Position numbers and translations under genes: made by a program. This document shows positions 1 through 7,804 of a DNA stretch of 64,000 nt, piece after piece (the stretch's first letter is position 1; each line of letters starts with the position of its first letter). The notes under the pieces were generated by a model that made no database searches, was not told the DNA's origin, and saw only the letters and a list, made by a program, of their open reading frames with translations. The stretch is from the NCBI GenBank assembly GCA_016718275.1, contig JADKEA010000023.1, positions 124,001-188,000 on the forward strand. Direction: 5' to 3'. This DNA is from Candidatus Villigracilis affinis (GTDB lineage: Bacteria > Chloroflexota > Anaerolineae > Anaerolineales > Villigracilaceae).

Positions 1-517
1 ACCCCGTGATGTAGAACACATCGCGCCAGCTTCCCAGCATCGGCGCGACGATCAACGCGAGGATCATGCCGACCAGATATCCCAGCGGCTGTGCAAGCTG
101 CAGGATGCCATAAATTTTTCCGCGCAGGTTAGGGCCGAAATAATCGGCGATGAGAGTAAACAGCCCGGGGTAGGATGAATCGTCAATGCCTGTGGATGCG
201 CGTGTAAAAAGAAAACCTCCATAGGTGCGCACAATGGCATTGAGCCATGTGGTTCCGCCCCAAATGAAGGAAGCCAGTGAGAGTAGTTTTGTGCGCGAAA
301 AACGGTCGTATAAATATCCCCAGATCGGGTAGAGAATGGTGGCTACGATCAGCGCGCCCGAATTGATCAATCCCCATTGCTTGTTATTGAGTTGAAAATC
401 TTCGCTGATCTCTACTTGCAGGGATCCGATCATCAACTTATCGGTCTGGTGCAGCAGCATAAAGAAAAAGAAAACGGCAACGACGAACCAGCGATAACGT
501 GAATTCTCTTTTGACAT
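1..517 (-). CDS. MFS transporter, partial (C-terminal part lies outside the window)
   Basis: Open reading frame on the minus strand starting at the ATG complementary to 515-517 and still open at base 1, so about 172 N-terminal residues are visible. The protein begins MSKENSRYRWFVVAVFFFF, has an N-terminal transmembrane helix, and carries the typical MFS loop between helices 2 and 3 (GYLYDRFSRTK). Further hydrophobic helices alternate with short basic loops, as in the first six-helix half of the family. The order and spacing fit secondary transporters of small molecules, but the substrate cannot be inferred from this half. It is the first gene of a minus-strand series. The stretch between it and the upstream nuclease gene holds only a short-word repeat. 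Confidence 0.8.
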   Translation of the reverse strand, partial: MSKENSRYRWFVVAVFFFFMLLHQTDKLMIGSLQVEISEDFQLNNKQWGLINSGALIVATILYPIWGYLYDRFSRTKLLSLASFIWGGTTWLNAIVRTYGGFLFTRASTGIDDSSYPGLFTLIADYFGPNLRGKIYGILQLAQPLGYLVGMILALIVAPMLGSWRDVFYITG

Positions 518-553
518 GAATACCTCGCGGCGATAGGATGCCCTAGTATCAAT

Positions 554-580
554 TGTCAGGTGTCAGGTGTCAAGAGTCGA
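554..580. repeat. Short-word intergenic repeat (TGTCAGG iterations)
   Basis: Iterated heptamer-like words (tgtcagg tgtcagg tgtcaag agtcgag) that run into the stop codon of the nuclease gene at 570-572 and encode its last residues. It belongs to a group of unrelated-sequence but similarly built word repeats seen elsewhere in the window (1828-1885, 16434-16492, 58173-58207, 59123-59139, 60870-60899, 62724-62770, 63641-63724). Confidence 0.55.
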
Positions 581-1799
581 GCACGTCTTCTGAAATGATC
601 TCCTGTGCGAGCTTGTTCAACGCATCGGCATCTTTTACTTTGGCGGCATCGAAATACTGCGCCAGCAGATTGAGTGGACTCAAACTGCTTACCACCTGGC
701 CTTCAGGGATGCGCACACGCGCCTCACTTTGCGGCCGCTTCACGAGATGAAATTCAAAGGCATCTTCGGTGTATTTTCTCAAAGCCGTTTCATCGATCAA
801 CGTATCCCATTCTCTTGGATATTCAACCGACAGGCGGACGATGGCCTCAGACATTTCCTTCGGGTTGGGCAATGCGTCTTTAAGGGTTTCGGTCACGTTC
901 TCATTGGACCTGAGAACTGTTCGGCGGTCGATGAATTTTCTCGCCCCTGTGAGTTGGACCCACTCCACCTGCGTGTCTTTTCCGCTCTCGATCTCAGCGA
1001 TGACAAAGAAACGGTCTTCCTTTGCCTCACCAAAGTCCACGCGCTCAATGGAGCCCGGGTAAATGACAGGCGGTTGATGGCCTTCGTTCACATCCTGCGG
1101 CTTGTGGATGTGTCCCATTGCCACATAATTGAATCTTTGATTCTTCACCAAACTACCTGAAAGCACGAGGTCATTGCCAAGCATCACGAGTCTTTCACCG
1201 CCAAACTTCGCGCCCTCAATGGAGGCATGTGCCGTGAAAATGATCGGCAGGTTTTTATCGGCTTCACTGACCCATTCGTCCACAAGGCCTGCGATCCGTT
1301 CTTCGATGTTCGAGTAGATCTGCTCGGTTTCCGTTCCACTCATTTCGAGGTTGGCCATCAACCCCGAACGCGTGACCCACGGCATGGCGATGACCTGCAT
1401 GGGCAGTCCCCACAAATCTTCGGGTTTTAGAAAACTGGGCTGGTCCAGCACTTTCACGAACGGCACTTGCAGGGTTTTGAATTCCTGCAAGGCATGGGCG
1501 CGCCCCGCCGCCGGGGAAATATCATGGTTACCAATTAACAATAAAGTGGGAACCTTCGCCTGTGACAAACGCATGATGCGCCTACCCCATTCGCGTTGAA
1601 ACGTCGGCGCGGGGGAACGGTCTTTATACGCATCGCCCGCAAAGATGACCAGGTCCACTTTTTGAGAGATGGCCGCATCCACGATCGTATCCAGCGACTT
1701 GAGGAAATCAAGCACGCGCATGGGCAGCCCCGTCTGCGGGTCGTGGCGGCCATAGTTGGCCATGTCAATATGTGCGTCGGCGAAATGTAGGACTCTCAT
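570..1799 (-). CDS. sbcD: SbcD/Mre11-type DNA repair exonuclease (metallophosphoesterase)
   Basis: 409 residues. All calcineurin-like phosphoesterase motifs are visible: D8-x-H10 at the N terminus, GD at 55-56, GNHD at 90-93, then TAH and GHIH motifs in the second half. These residues bind the two Mn ions of SbcD/Mre11 nucleases, which trim DNA ends and hairpins together with the SbcC/Rad50 ATPase. The length is typical of SbcD, with a C-terminal capping domain after about residue 280. No sbcC gene is next to it in the window; it could be beyond the left edge or elsewhere, or this could be a YhaO-like relative. The last codons are overlapped by a short-word repeat. Confidence 0.8.
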   Translation of the reverse strand: MRVLHFADAHIDMANYGRHDPQTGLPMRVLDFLKSLDTIVDAAISQKVDLVIFAGDAYKDRSPAPTFQREWGRRIMRLSQAKVPTLLLIGNHDISPAAGRAHALQEFKTLQVPFVKVLDQPSFLKPEDLWGLPMQVIAMPWVTRSGLMANLEMSGTETEQIYSNIEERIAGLVDEWVSEADKNLPIIFTAHASIEGAKFGGERLVMLGNDLVLSGSLVKNQRFNYVAMGHIHKPQDVNEGHQPPVIYPGSIERVDFGEAKEDRFFVIAEIESGKDTQVEWVQLTGARKFIDRRTVLRSNENVTETLKDALPNPKEMSEAIVRLSVEYPREWDTLIDETALRKYTEDAFEFHLVKRPQSEARVRIPEGQVVSSLSPLNLLAQYFDAAKVKDADALNKLAQEIISEDVLDS

Positions 1800-1827
1800 T
1801 CAACTCCATCTGCGATTCGTTCACAAG

Positions 1828-1885
1828 TTTGAAGGTTGGCAAGTTATCAAGTTAACCTTCAAACCTGTTGCCTGATAACTTGCCA
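1828..1885. repeat. Intergenic hairpin-forming word repeat
   Basis: Nested inverted repeats: gtttgaaggtt pairs with aaccttcaaac, and ggcaagttatca pairs with tgataacttgcc. Located between the C39-like gene (stop 1891) and the nuclease gene (start 1799). It could act as a terminator for the C39-like gene but has no T-run. Confidence 0.6.
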
Positions 1886-1890
1886 ACAAC

Positions 1891-3252
1891 TTACGGCTGC
1901 AATCCGAGGTCTTGAAGCGCCTGCACGGCGGGACCCCAATTCACGTGGATCCGCAATGCGGCGCGGTAATCGTCTATGGCGGCCTGGGTATTGCCTGCCA
2001 TGTAATAGGCACGCCCCCGCCAAAGCAGGGACTCTTCGAGCGTGCGGCCTTTCTTGTTGGCTGGGTCGAAGAGTGTCGTGTCGGCCAGACTGATGACATC
2101 GGCATAACGGGCGGAATAGTAATAGGCGAAGTATGGACCCGTCTGGTACCACATGATGCGATAGGGACGTTCCCGTTCCTTCTCATCCCATTTGGCATAG
2201 GTGGAAAATGCCTGATCGTATGCGGTGGCAGCATCCACGTATTGTTTGAGGAGGACATGGCTGGTGCCTTTGTTGAACCAGGCGAAGAACAGATTGTTAT
2301 CGTTCAGGCTTTGAATATCTTTTTCGGCGAGTTCGAGCGCATGTTGGGCCGCCCAATTTTCATCCACCCATGGACCGAGCAGAGCCAGCACCTCGGCTTC
2401 ACGTTCTGGTGGGTACACGACCATGAATTGATAATTGAAAGCGCGCCAGCCTTCCAGATAGGTGGCGTAATCGCTCAGAAGGTTTTTACCGGGTTTGGTG
2501 TAGGCATCCTGTACGATGAATCCGCCGCGGGCGTCATCGTAGCCGGTGGTGAAGAGGTAATGTCCGAGCCAGCTGATCTTGCCGGTGGTGTCGTGTTCGT
2601 AATAACCTTTTTCGACCACCACGGGGAATCCCGCGGCAATCAAACGTTTGACAAGGTTTTCGTCGCCGCCGTGGCGCATGAGCGCGCGGTATTCGGTGTT
2701 CTCGTTGACGAAATCCACCAGTTCGTATGGCATGACGTTTTTATCGTCTTTGCTGCGGTCGATGAAATTGACTTTCGTATCGCCCGAGCCGGGTTTGACG
2801 ATCTTTGCCACATCATCGCGGTTGCCCTTCCAGCTCCAGAAGTTGAGGGCCATGGTGATATTGGCGGGGCCGCAATAATTCCAGCGTTCGTGCTGGTCTA
2901 CGTAAACGACGCCTTCCAAATTGACTGCCGCAGGCAGGGGGGTGGACGTGATCGTGGGTCTTGCGGTGGGGCCTGTTGTGGGAGTGACGGTCGGTGTGAA
3001 CTGCGGGGTGAGAGTCAGCATGTATTCGGCGCGCGCTGTGGCGACGGCCGTTTCGACGGTGAGCGGTGTTTCTCCGCTGGGTTCGAAGACTACTTCATCG
3101 GGTGGGTTGAAGAAGTAAATAATTTGCACACGCACAGCGTCCACGCGCCAGGCGAGGCGGCTGTGAACAGGCGGAAGGTAATAAACGCCGATGGCAAGCA
3201 GCAGCGCAATGGGAATCAACCAATATTTATTGAATTTTGCTTTCATGTTCAT
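1891..3252 (-). CDS. Membrane-anchored C39-like cysteine peptidase domain protein with C-terminal TPR-like repeats
   Basis: About 453 residues from the ATG at 3252; a longer frame to 3318 exists, but starting MNMKAKF puts basic residues directly before the single transmembrane helix (about residues 10-28), as expected of a membrane anchor. After a Thr/Pro-rich linker (about 80-110) comes a C39-like fold: NYCGPA with candidate nucleophile C127, and later WLGHYLFTTGY with a candidate catalytic His. The C-terminal third has helical TPR-like repeats. The Cys-His arrangement suggests an extracytoplasmic cysteine peptidase or peptide-binding domain, but activity is not proven. No ABC transporter is fused, so it is not a classical bacteriocin exporter. 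Confidence 0.65.
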   Translation of the reverse strand: MNMKAKFNKYWLIPIALLLAIGVYYLPPVHSRLAWRVDAVRVQIIYFFNPPDEVVFEPSGETPLTVETAVATARAEYMLTLTPQFTPTVTPTTGPTARPTITSTPLPAAVNLEGVVYVDQHERWNYCGPANITMALNFWSWKGNRDDVAKIVKPGSGDTKVNFIDRSKDDKNVMPYELVDFVNENTEYRALMRHGGDENLVKRLIAAGFPVVVEKGYYEHDTTGKISWLGHYLFTTGYDDARGGFIVQDAYTKPGKNLLSDYATYLEGWRAFNYQFMVVYPPEREAEVLALLGPWVDENWAAQHALELAEKDIQSLNDNNLFFAWFNKGTSHVLLKQYVDAATAYDQAFSTYAKWDEKERERPYRIMWYQTGPYFAYYYSARYADVISLADTTLFDPANKKGRTLEESLLWRGRAYYMAGNTQAAIDDYRAALRIHVNWGPAVQALQDLGLQP

Positions 3253-3331
3253 GGATGGATTATAAAGCAAATTGAATTTGCAATCTTGCATCGTTTTGGC
3301 TGGTTTTGCGTAAAACAAAGCGGAGGTACTT

Positions 3332-3559
3332 ATGACTACTCAAACAAAACAACATATCCCCTGGTATTTATGGCCGTTCGCCGCAATCTGGAAACTGCTT
3401 GCCGTGATCGTGGAGTTGACAGGCCGCTTCGTTGCGATGGTGCTTGGCCTCGTCTTGATCCTCGTCGGCGTGATTGTCAGCCTGACGGTAATCGGTGCGA
3501 TCATCGGCGTTCCGCTGGCAATCGTTGGTCTGCTGTTGCTCCTGCGCGGAATTTTCTAA
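3332..3559 (+). CDS. Small two-helix membrane protein
   Basis: 75 residues, divergent from the C39-like gene. A Trp-rich N terminus (PWYLWPFAAIWK) is followed by two long hydrophobic helices with glycine/valine repeats (about 28-50 and 52-73). A GGAG ribosome binding site lies just upstream of the ATG (cggaggtactt). It resembles small YccF/DUF-type membrane proteins in composition, but I do not recognise a family and assign no function. Confidence 0.5.
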   Translation: MTTQTKQHIPWYLWPFAAIWKLLAVIVELTGRFVAMVLGLVLILVGVIVSLTVIGAIIGVPLAIVGLLLLLRGIF

Positions 3560-3600
3560 CGAGAAGTGCGGTCCTTCTAAATTCAGAGGTTCTTCGCTCT

Positions 3601-3620
3601 GGGGGGGGGGGGGGGGGGGG
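3601..3620. other. Homopolymer run of 20 G
   Basis: Twenty consecutive G between ttcttcgctct and tcgctcagaacgac, two arms resembling a palindromic intergenic repeat. A run of this length is very unusual in a chromosome of this composition and is more probably a sequencing or assembly artefact over a hairpin than biology. See also 12577-12633 and 60421-60625. Confidence 0.7.
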
Positions 3621-3661
3621 TCGCTCAGAACGACACTGCGTAAGGTGCGACGCACTTGTTC

Positions 3662-4339
3662 TTATGGCGTATCCACTTTGGGTTGTGGGTCCTTTTTATT
3701 GAGCAGAGCCAGACTGCGGGTCGAAAAAGAGGCGAGTGCTTTTCGAATCGGGGGAATGCGGAAGATGAGGAATATCCCGATGATGAGTCCGTAGATCATC
3801 GGTTTAAGGACTTCTCCCTGTAATGAAAGCAGGTCGCCTTTTTTGCTCCAAATATAATGAAGGAAGACCAGCGGCGCGATGAGATAGACGAGTTGGTGCA
3901 GGCGTTTCCAGTTTTTGCCGAGGCGTTTTTTCCAGATGTCGAATGAAGTGAGCGCCAGCGGAATTAGCAGTATGAAGGCGATGACACCGACGATCAGGCG
4001 CGGCTTTTCAACAACCTCTTTTATGACACTGCTCCACGCCAGCCCGAAATCAAGATCGACGAAGATGATCATATGAATGGCTGCATAAAGGAAAGCATAC
4101 ACACCGAGCGCGCGGCGGCGTTTGAGCGGCTCGCTCCATTTGAAGATGGTGTTGATGGGGGTGCATAGCAGTGAAAGCACAAGCAATGTGATGGCATGTC
4201 TGCCTGTGCGCTGTTCAAGGTCTTGAATTGGATTGGGGGAGAGGTTGCCTGTGAAATAATCGAAAAGCAAAAGTACAAGGCCCGACCATGCATACAAGTG
4301 AACGGCGATCTGTAACGGTGTGTATGGGAATTTTTTCAT
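3662..4339 (-). CDS. msrQ: MsrQ-type heme-binding membrane subunit of methionine sulfoxide reductase
   Basis: 225 residues with six predicted transmembrane helices in the ferric-reductase-like (YedZ/MsrQ) arrangement. Conserved features include the SPNPI and GRHA motifs after helix 1, and histidines in helices 3 and 5 (YAAIHMIIF; RLHQLVY; FLHYIW) that would ligate b heme. MsrQ passes electrons from the quinone pool to the molybdenum enzyme MsrP, which reduces methionine sulfoxide in exported proteins. The msrP gene lies directly upstream in the same orientation, about 58 bp away, as in many bacteria. Confidence 0.85.
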   Translation of the reverse strand: MKKFPYTPLQIAVHLYAWSGLVLLLFDYFTGNLSPNPIQDLEQRTGRHAITLLVLSLLCTPINTIFKWSEPLKRRRALGVYAFLYAAIHMIIFVDLDFGLAWSSVIKEVVEKPRLIVGVIAFILLIPLALTSFDIWKKRLGKNWKRLHQLVYLIAPLVFLHYIWSKKGDLLSLQGEVLKPMIYGLIIGIFLIFRIPPIRKALASFSTRSLALLNKKDPQPKVDTP

Positions 4340-4397
4340 GAAGTGTTTTTGTCGAATATAAACGAAGATGCTGTTGCGATCTCCGCTTATCTCTGGT

Positions 4398-5350
4398 TTA
4401 GTAATTCACACTCAGATCCATGCCGTCGTACAGATGCGCGACCTGTTCGCCGTAGCCGTTGAAGGGCAAGTGGGTCTGCGGTTGAGTTCGCCGATGCGCC
4501 GCTCGGAGGCCTGTGACCAGCGCGGGTGATCCACATCGGGATTCACGTTTGCATAAAAACCGTATTCGTTCGAGGCGATGTTGCTCCAAAGCGTGGAAGG
4601 CTCTTCGGAAACCAGCTCGATCTTCACGATGGATTTGATGGATTTGAAGCCATACTTCCACGGCACCACCAAACGGATCGGCGCGCCATTTTGCGCCACG
4701 TTGGGTTCGCCATACAAACCCGTGGCGAGCAGGGTGAGGTCGTTCATGGCCTCATCGAGGCGCAGGCCTTCCTGATATGGCCACGGATAGAACGGGCTTT
4801 TTTGCCCGGGCATTTCCTCGGGGCGGAAAACAGTTTCAAAGCGGACATACTTCGCATCTGAAGTCGGCTCAACCATTTCGAGCAGGCTGGCGAGGGTGAA
4901 GCCTGTCCACGGGATGACCATGCTCCAGGCTTCCACACAGCGCAAACGATAAATGCGTTCCTCCTGCGGGAACAACTTCAACAGGTCTTCGATGCCAAAT
5001 GTCTTCGGGTTGTTGACCAGGCCGCCCACTTCCACGGTCCACGGGGCGAGGCTGAACCCTTGCGCTTCGTCGGCCACCTGCTGTTTATCGACGGTGAACT
5101 CGTAGTAGTTGTTGTAATTGGTGATATCTGAATAGGAGTTGACCGGGTCGCCCAATTCATCGGTCGCACCTGACGTTGGAACGGGTGCCTCATCTGCGGA
5201 AGCATCGGCCACGGAAGGAGCACAGGCAGTCAACAAAGCCGCCCCTGTGGTAAGCGTGGCGGCTTTCATAAAATCACGGCGTGAAAGATACACACTCTTC
5301 GGCGTGATCTCGGATGAGCGGATCGGAACGGTTTTGAATAAGCTGGTCAT
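4398..5350 (-). CDS. msrP: MsrP molybdopterin-dependent methionine sulfoxide reductase, with a C-terminal frameshift
   Basis: Catalytic partner of MsrQ. A twin-arginine signal (SRRDFM at about 23-28) followed by a hydrophobic stretch marks Tat export. The molybdenum-binding Cys is C138 in the RLRCVEAW motif, and family motifs WKYGFKSIK and DHPRWSQA follow. As read, the frame stops at 4412 with an aberrant tail after RRIGELNRRPT. Shifting one base near 4468-4470 (one T too few on the coding strand) restores the family ending LPFNGYGEQV...LYDGMDL with a stop at 4398. The indel is either a sequencing error or a late truncation. The start at 5350 places the Tat signal correctly. Confidence 0.82.
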
Positions 5351-5374
5351 AACTCTCTCCTTGATATTAATGTT

Positions 5375-5911
5375 TTATGGGTATTGCTCGGCAAGCAAAC
5401 TTTGAATGGCTGTGTCTGTTTCCTCATATCTTCCTTCGCCGATATGGATATAGCGAATGTGTCCATTTTTGTCGATCAGGTATAGTGTAGGCCAGTAACG
5501 ATTTTTGTATGCCCGCCAGGTTGTACCGTCGTTATCCTGTGCAACTGCGTATTTGATTCCATTTTCGGCAACGGCGGCTTTCAGGTTGGCGAGGTCTTCT
5601 TCAAAGAAAAATTCAGGGTAATGGTTGCCGATAATGATAAGTCCCTGGTCGCGATATTTTTCGTCCCATTCCTTCAACGAAGGAATCACATGTTGACAAT
5701 TAATTCAGCCAAAGGTCCACATGTCGATGGCGACGACTTTTCCGCGCAAATCTGCAAGACGCAGGGGCGAATCTACATTTAGCCAGATATCATTTTTTAG
5801 TTCGGGGGCTGGCCCGAGGTCAGGCAGCGTGGTGAGATTCGTTTGCGCAGTTTTTGGAGTTGCAGCGCAGGCGGTTAATAAAAATAACAATCCGACAAGG
5901 AAAGTTTTCAT
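5375..5911 (-). CDS. TlpA/ResA-like thioredoxin lipoprotein with in-frame UGA at the first active-site Cys (putative selenoprotein)
   Basis: Reading through one TGA (complement of 5705-5707) gives a single 178-codon frame. It begins with a lipoprotein signal (LLFLLTAC, lipid-anchored Cys about 15), then a thioredoxin fold with the active-site segment WTFG-UGA-INCQ. Homologues have WT(F/Y)xCxNC here, so the UGA replaces the N-terminal, nucleophilic Cys (position 69); the resolving Cys72 is intact. The downstream half (VIPSLKEW, GNHYPEF, WPTLYLIDKNG) is a perfectly conserved thioredoxin C-terminal half in the same frame, which argues against decay. A SECIS-like hairpin follows the UGA. It lies 25 bp upstream of msrP and probably supplies or shares thiol redox chemistry outside the membrane with MsrPQ. 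The alternative is a TGC-to-TGA error or mutation. Confidence 0.72.
5668..5686 (-). promoter_or_regulatory. SECIS-like hairpin downstream of the in-frame UGA
   Basis: On the coding strand a perfect 8-bp stem (AUUCCUUC / GAAGGAAU) closes a GUU loop. It starts 18 nt after the UGA, so the apical loop is 26 nt from it. That fits the published bacterial SECIS consensus as I know it: apical loop 16-37 nt downstream, 3-14 nt in size, with a G in its first two positions. The hairpin lies inside the codons for the conserved VIPSLKEW helix. Confidence 0.6.
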
Positions 5912-5982
5912 GTCTTGTTGATGTCCCCATTCTAAAAAAACTTTCTTATATGCAGATGATAGTTTGCTTAGGAATTGAGCGG

Positions 5983-7206
5983 CTAATCTAATTTCCGAAT
6001 CACAGGATGCAGCAGGGGCAGCAAACTGATCACAGCCGTCACCGCACCTGCGGCAATGAAAACGGATGTCACGCCGATGGTGTCGATCAGCCAGCCTGTG
6101 AATGCAAAACCGATCGGGAGCAGAACGAACGACCCAAGCGAATCCACGCTGGAGACGCGGCCCATTTTTTCGGGGGGGACTTTTTCCTGCATGAGGTTGG
6201 TCCAGATGAGGCCGTCGATTTCGAGCGCTGCGCCGTTGAGAAGCGCGGCGATGACCAGCAAATATAAAGGCAGCCCAAAACCGAATACGCCCAGCCCGAT
6301 CCCCGCGATCGCGCCGCAGACATAAAAAACAATTCCGCGGTGACGGATCTTTTGAAAACTTCCCATGATGAGGCTGGCAATGGCATAACCGATGGGGAAG
6401 ATGGCATAAATGAATCCGAGCATTTTTTCATCGCCGCCCAATTCCTGCTGGACGAGGAAAGGCATGGCGATGCTGTATGGACCTGCAAGCGTAATATTCG
6501 TAAACGCAAAAACAAGGATCGCCACCCATAAAACGGGCGTTGAAAAGATCGTGCCGAATCCATCGCGCAGGTCTTCCTTGAACTGCTTGAGGGTGAATCC
6601 GCCCTGGTCTGTAGAGGCAGGCGCGGGGAGGTTAAGAAGCGAGGCCACTGTCAACGCGCCGATGAAAAATGACAGGGCGTTGAATCCAAATGCGACGGCT
6701 GTTCCACCGAAACCGACGATCAATCCGCCGATGGCTGGGCCAGCCACGCGCCCGAATTGCATGCTCAGACTATTGATGGAATTTGCGCTGGGCAGGTCTT
6801 CCTCTGCGACCATTTGCTGGATGAGGGCGTTATATGCGGGCAGAAAGAAGGCATCGGCAAAGCCGAAGAGGATCGCGATCACGTAGATCTGCCAAAGCAC
6901 GAGCTGGTCTGTAAATGCGAGCCATGCCCCCACCACCATGATAAAACAACGCGCCATGTCAGACATGAAAAGCAGCAGGCCGCGCCGCATCCGATCCACG
7001 ACCACGCCGCCGACCAGCACGAAAACGACCATGGGTAATGTGCTGAAAAAGAGAACCGTGCCCATCGCCGTGGCGGAACCTGTCTTTTCCAACACCCACC
7101 ACGCGAGCGCGATCTGAAAAAGAAAATCGCCGATGCGCGAAAGGGTCTGGCCGAAAAGCAATGCTGCGAAATTTTTGTTTCGTAAAGCGCGGAATGTGGA
7201 TCTCAT
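5983..7206 (-). CDS. MFS transporter of the DHA3/MFS_3 type
   Basis: 407 residues, twelve predicted helices. The N terminus (FRALRNKNFAALLFGQTLSRIGDFLFQIALAW) and the loop GGVVVDRMRRG are characteristic of the EntS/macrolide-efflux type of MFS proteins. LPSANSINSLSMQFGRVAGPAIGG is the usual helix 4-5 motif of this group. Drug or siderophore export is the family's usual role, but the substrate is not determinable here. A promoter-like element with an inverted repeat lies directly upstream (7285-7325). Confidence 0.82.
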   Translation of the reverse strand: MRSTFRALRNKNFAALLFGQTLSRIGDFLFQIALAWWVLEKTGSATAMGTVLFFSTLPMVVFVLVGGVVVDRMRRGLLLFMSDMARCFIMVVGAWLAFTDQLVLWQIYVIAILFGFADAFFLPAYNALIQQMVAEEDLPSANSINSLSMQFGRVAGPAIGGLIVGFGGTAVAFGFNALSFFIGALTVASLLNLPAPASTDQGGFTLKQFKEDLRDGFGTIFSTPVLWVAILVFAFTNITLAGPYSIAMPFLVQQELGGDEKMLGFIYAIFPIGYAIASLIMGSFQKIRHRGIVFYVCGAIAGIGLGVFGFGLPLYLLVIAALLNGAALEIDGLIWTNLMQEKVPPEKMGRVSSVDSLGSFVLLPIGFAFTGWLIDTIGVTSVFIAAGAVTAVISLLPLLHPVIRKLD

Positions 7207-7284
7207 GATAAGGCCTGCCTTCGCTTATTGAATTCACCCGGGTGCGGCACGCCGCAGCCTTTGCACAACATCATTTAATAAAAT

Positions 7285-7325
7285 AATCTTTCTTCTTTGT
7301 GTTGTGTCAACAGGGAAGAAAGATT
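7285..7325 (-). promoter_or_regulatory. Inverted repeat around a -35-like box upstream of the MFS gene
   Basis: Perfect 11-bp inverted repeat (aatctttcttc at 7285-7295, gaagaaagatt at 7315-7325). Between the arms, on the minus strand, is TTGACA (complement of 7305-7310), a consensus -35, with A/T-rich -10-like sequence about 17 nt further. The placement suggests an operator overlapping the MFS promoter. It could also serve as a weak terminator for the STAS gene ending at 7356. Confidence 0.45.
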
Positions 7326-7355
7326 TTCAAGAAAAAATTCAGGTTGAATGCGCTG

Positions 7356-7727
7356 TTACTTGAATGAATCGATTGCCAATTGCATGTTGCGATAACTGGG
7401 GATATTTAATAGAAAACCCGTGATGCCAAGGATATTATTCACCTGAACGGGAGCGTTGCAGATCGATACGCGCAGTCTCTTCATGCGCTCCTCAGTGGGC
7501 GTGTATAGTTTATAAACTTTGTGCATGGCGCGCATGCCTGCACTGGTCAGCGTCTCCACTCCGGCAAGGTCGAGGATCATGAACCGCGCACCTTCACTGT
7601 ATGCGGCGCGCGCGGCGGCAAGCAGATTTTCCTCCCCTTTTGCATCGAGCCAGCCTTGCAGGTGCAACACCGTGATGGGGTTGTTTGCCTGGATTTCTTC
7701 CCGTGTGATGGTTAAAGTCGTTTCCAT
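7356..7727 (-). CDS. STAS domain protein (anti-sigma factor antagonist type)
   Basis: 123 residues, a single STAS domain. The motif LTSAGMR at 60-66 contains the Ser (S62) phosphorylated in SpoIIAA/RsbV proteins. Such proteins release sigma factors or other partners by binding their kinase. No kinase or phosphatase partner is adjacent. A second STAS gene of related sequence lies at 8507-8905, with an S51 peptidase gene between them, so this trio may be one transcription unit or a local duplication. Confidence 0.75.
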   Translation of the reverse strand: METTLTITREEIQANNPITVLHLQGWLDAKGEENLLAAARAAYSEGARFMILDLAGVETLTSAGMRAMHKVYKLYTPTEERMKRLRVSICNAPVQVNNILGITGFLLNIPSYRNMQLAIDSFK

Positions 7728-7804
7728 GGATAAATAAAATTATACATCCGTTATCGCATGTTTATAAACCAGAATTTATCAGCGGAAATTGCAGGTGACT
7801 TGAA

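Noticed and set aside
1912..3702. 596-codon open frame on the plus strand
   Set aside because: It is antisense to the C39-like gene, has no family motifs, and runs on through the G20 tract.
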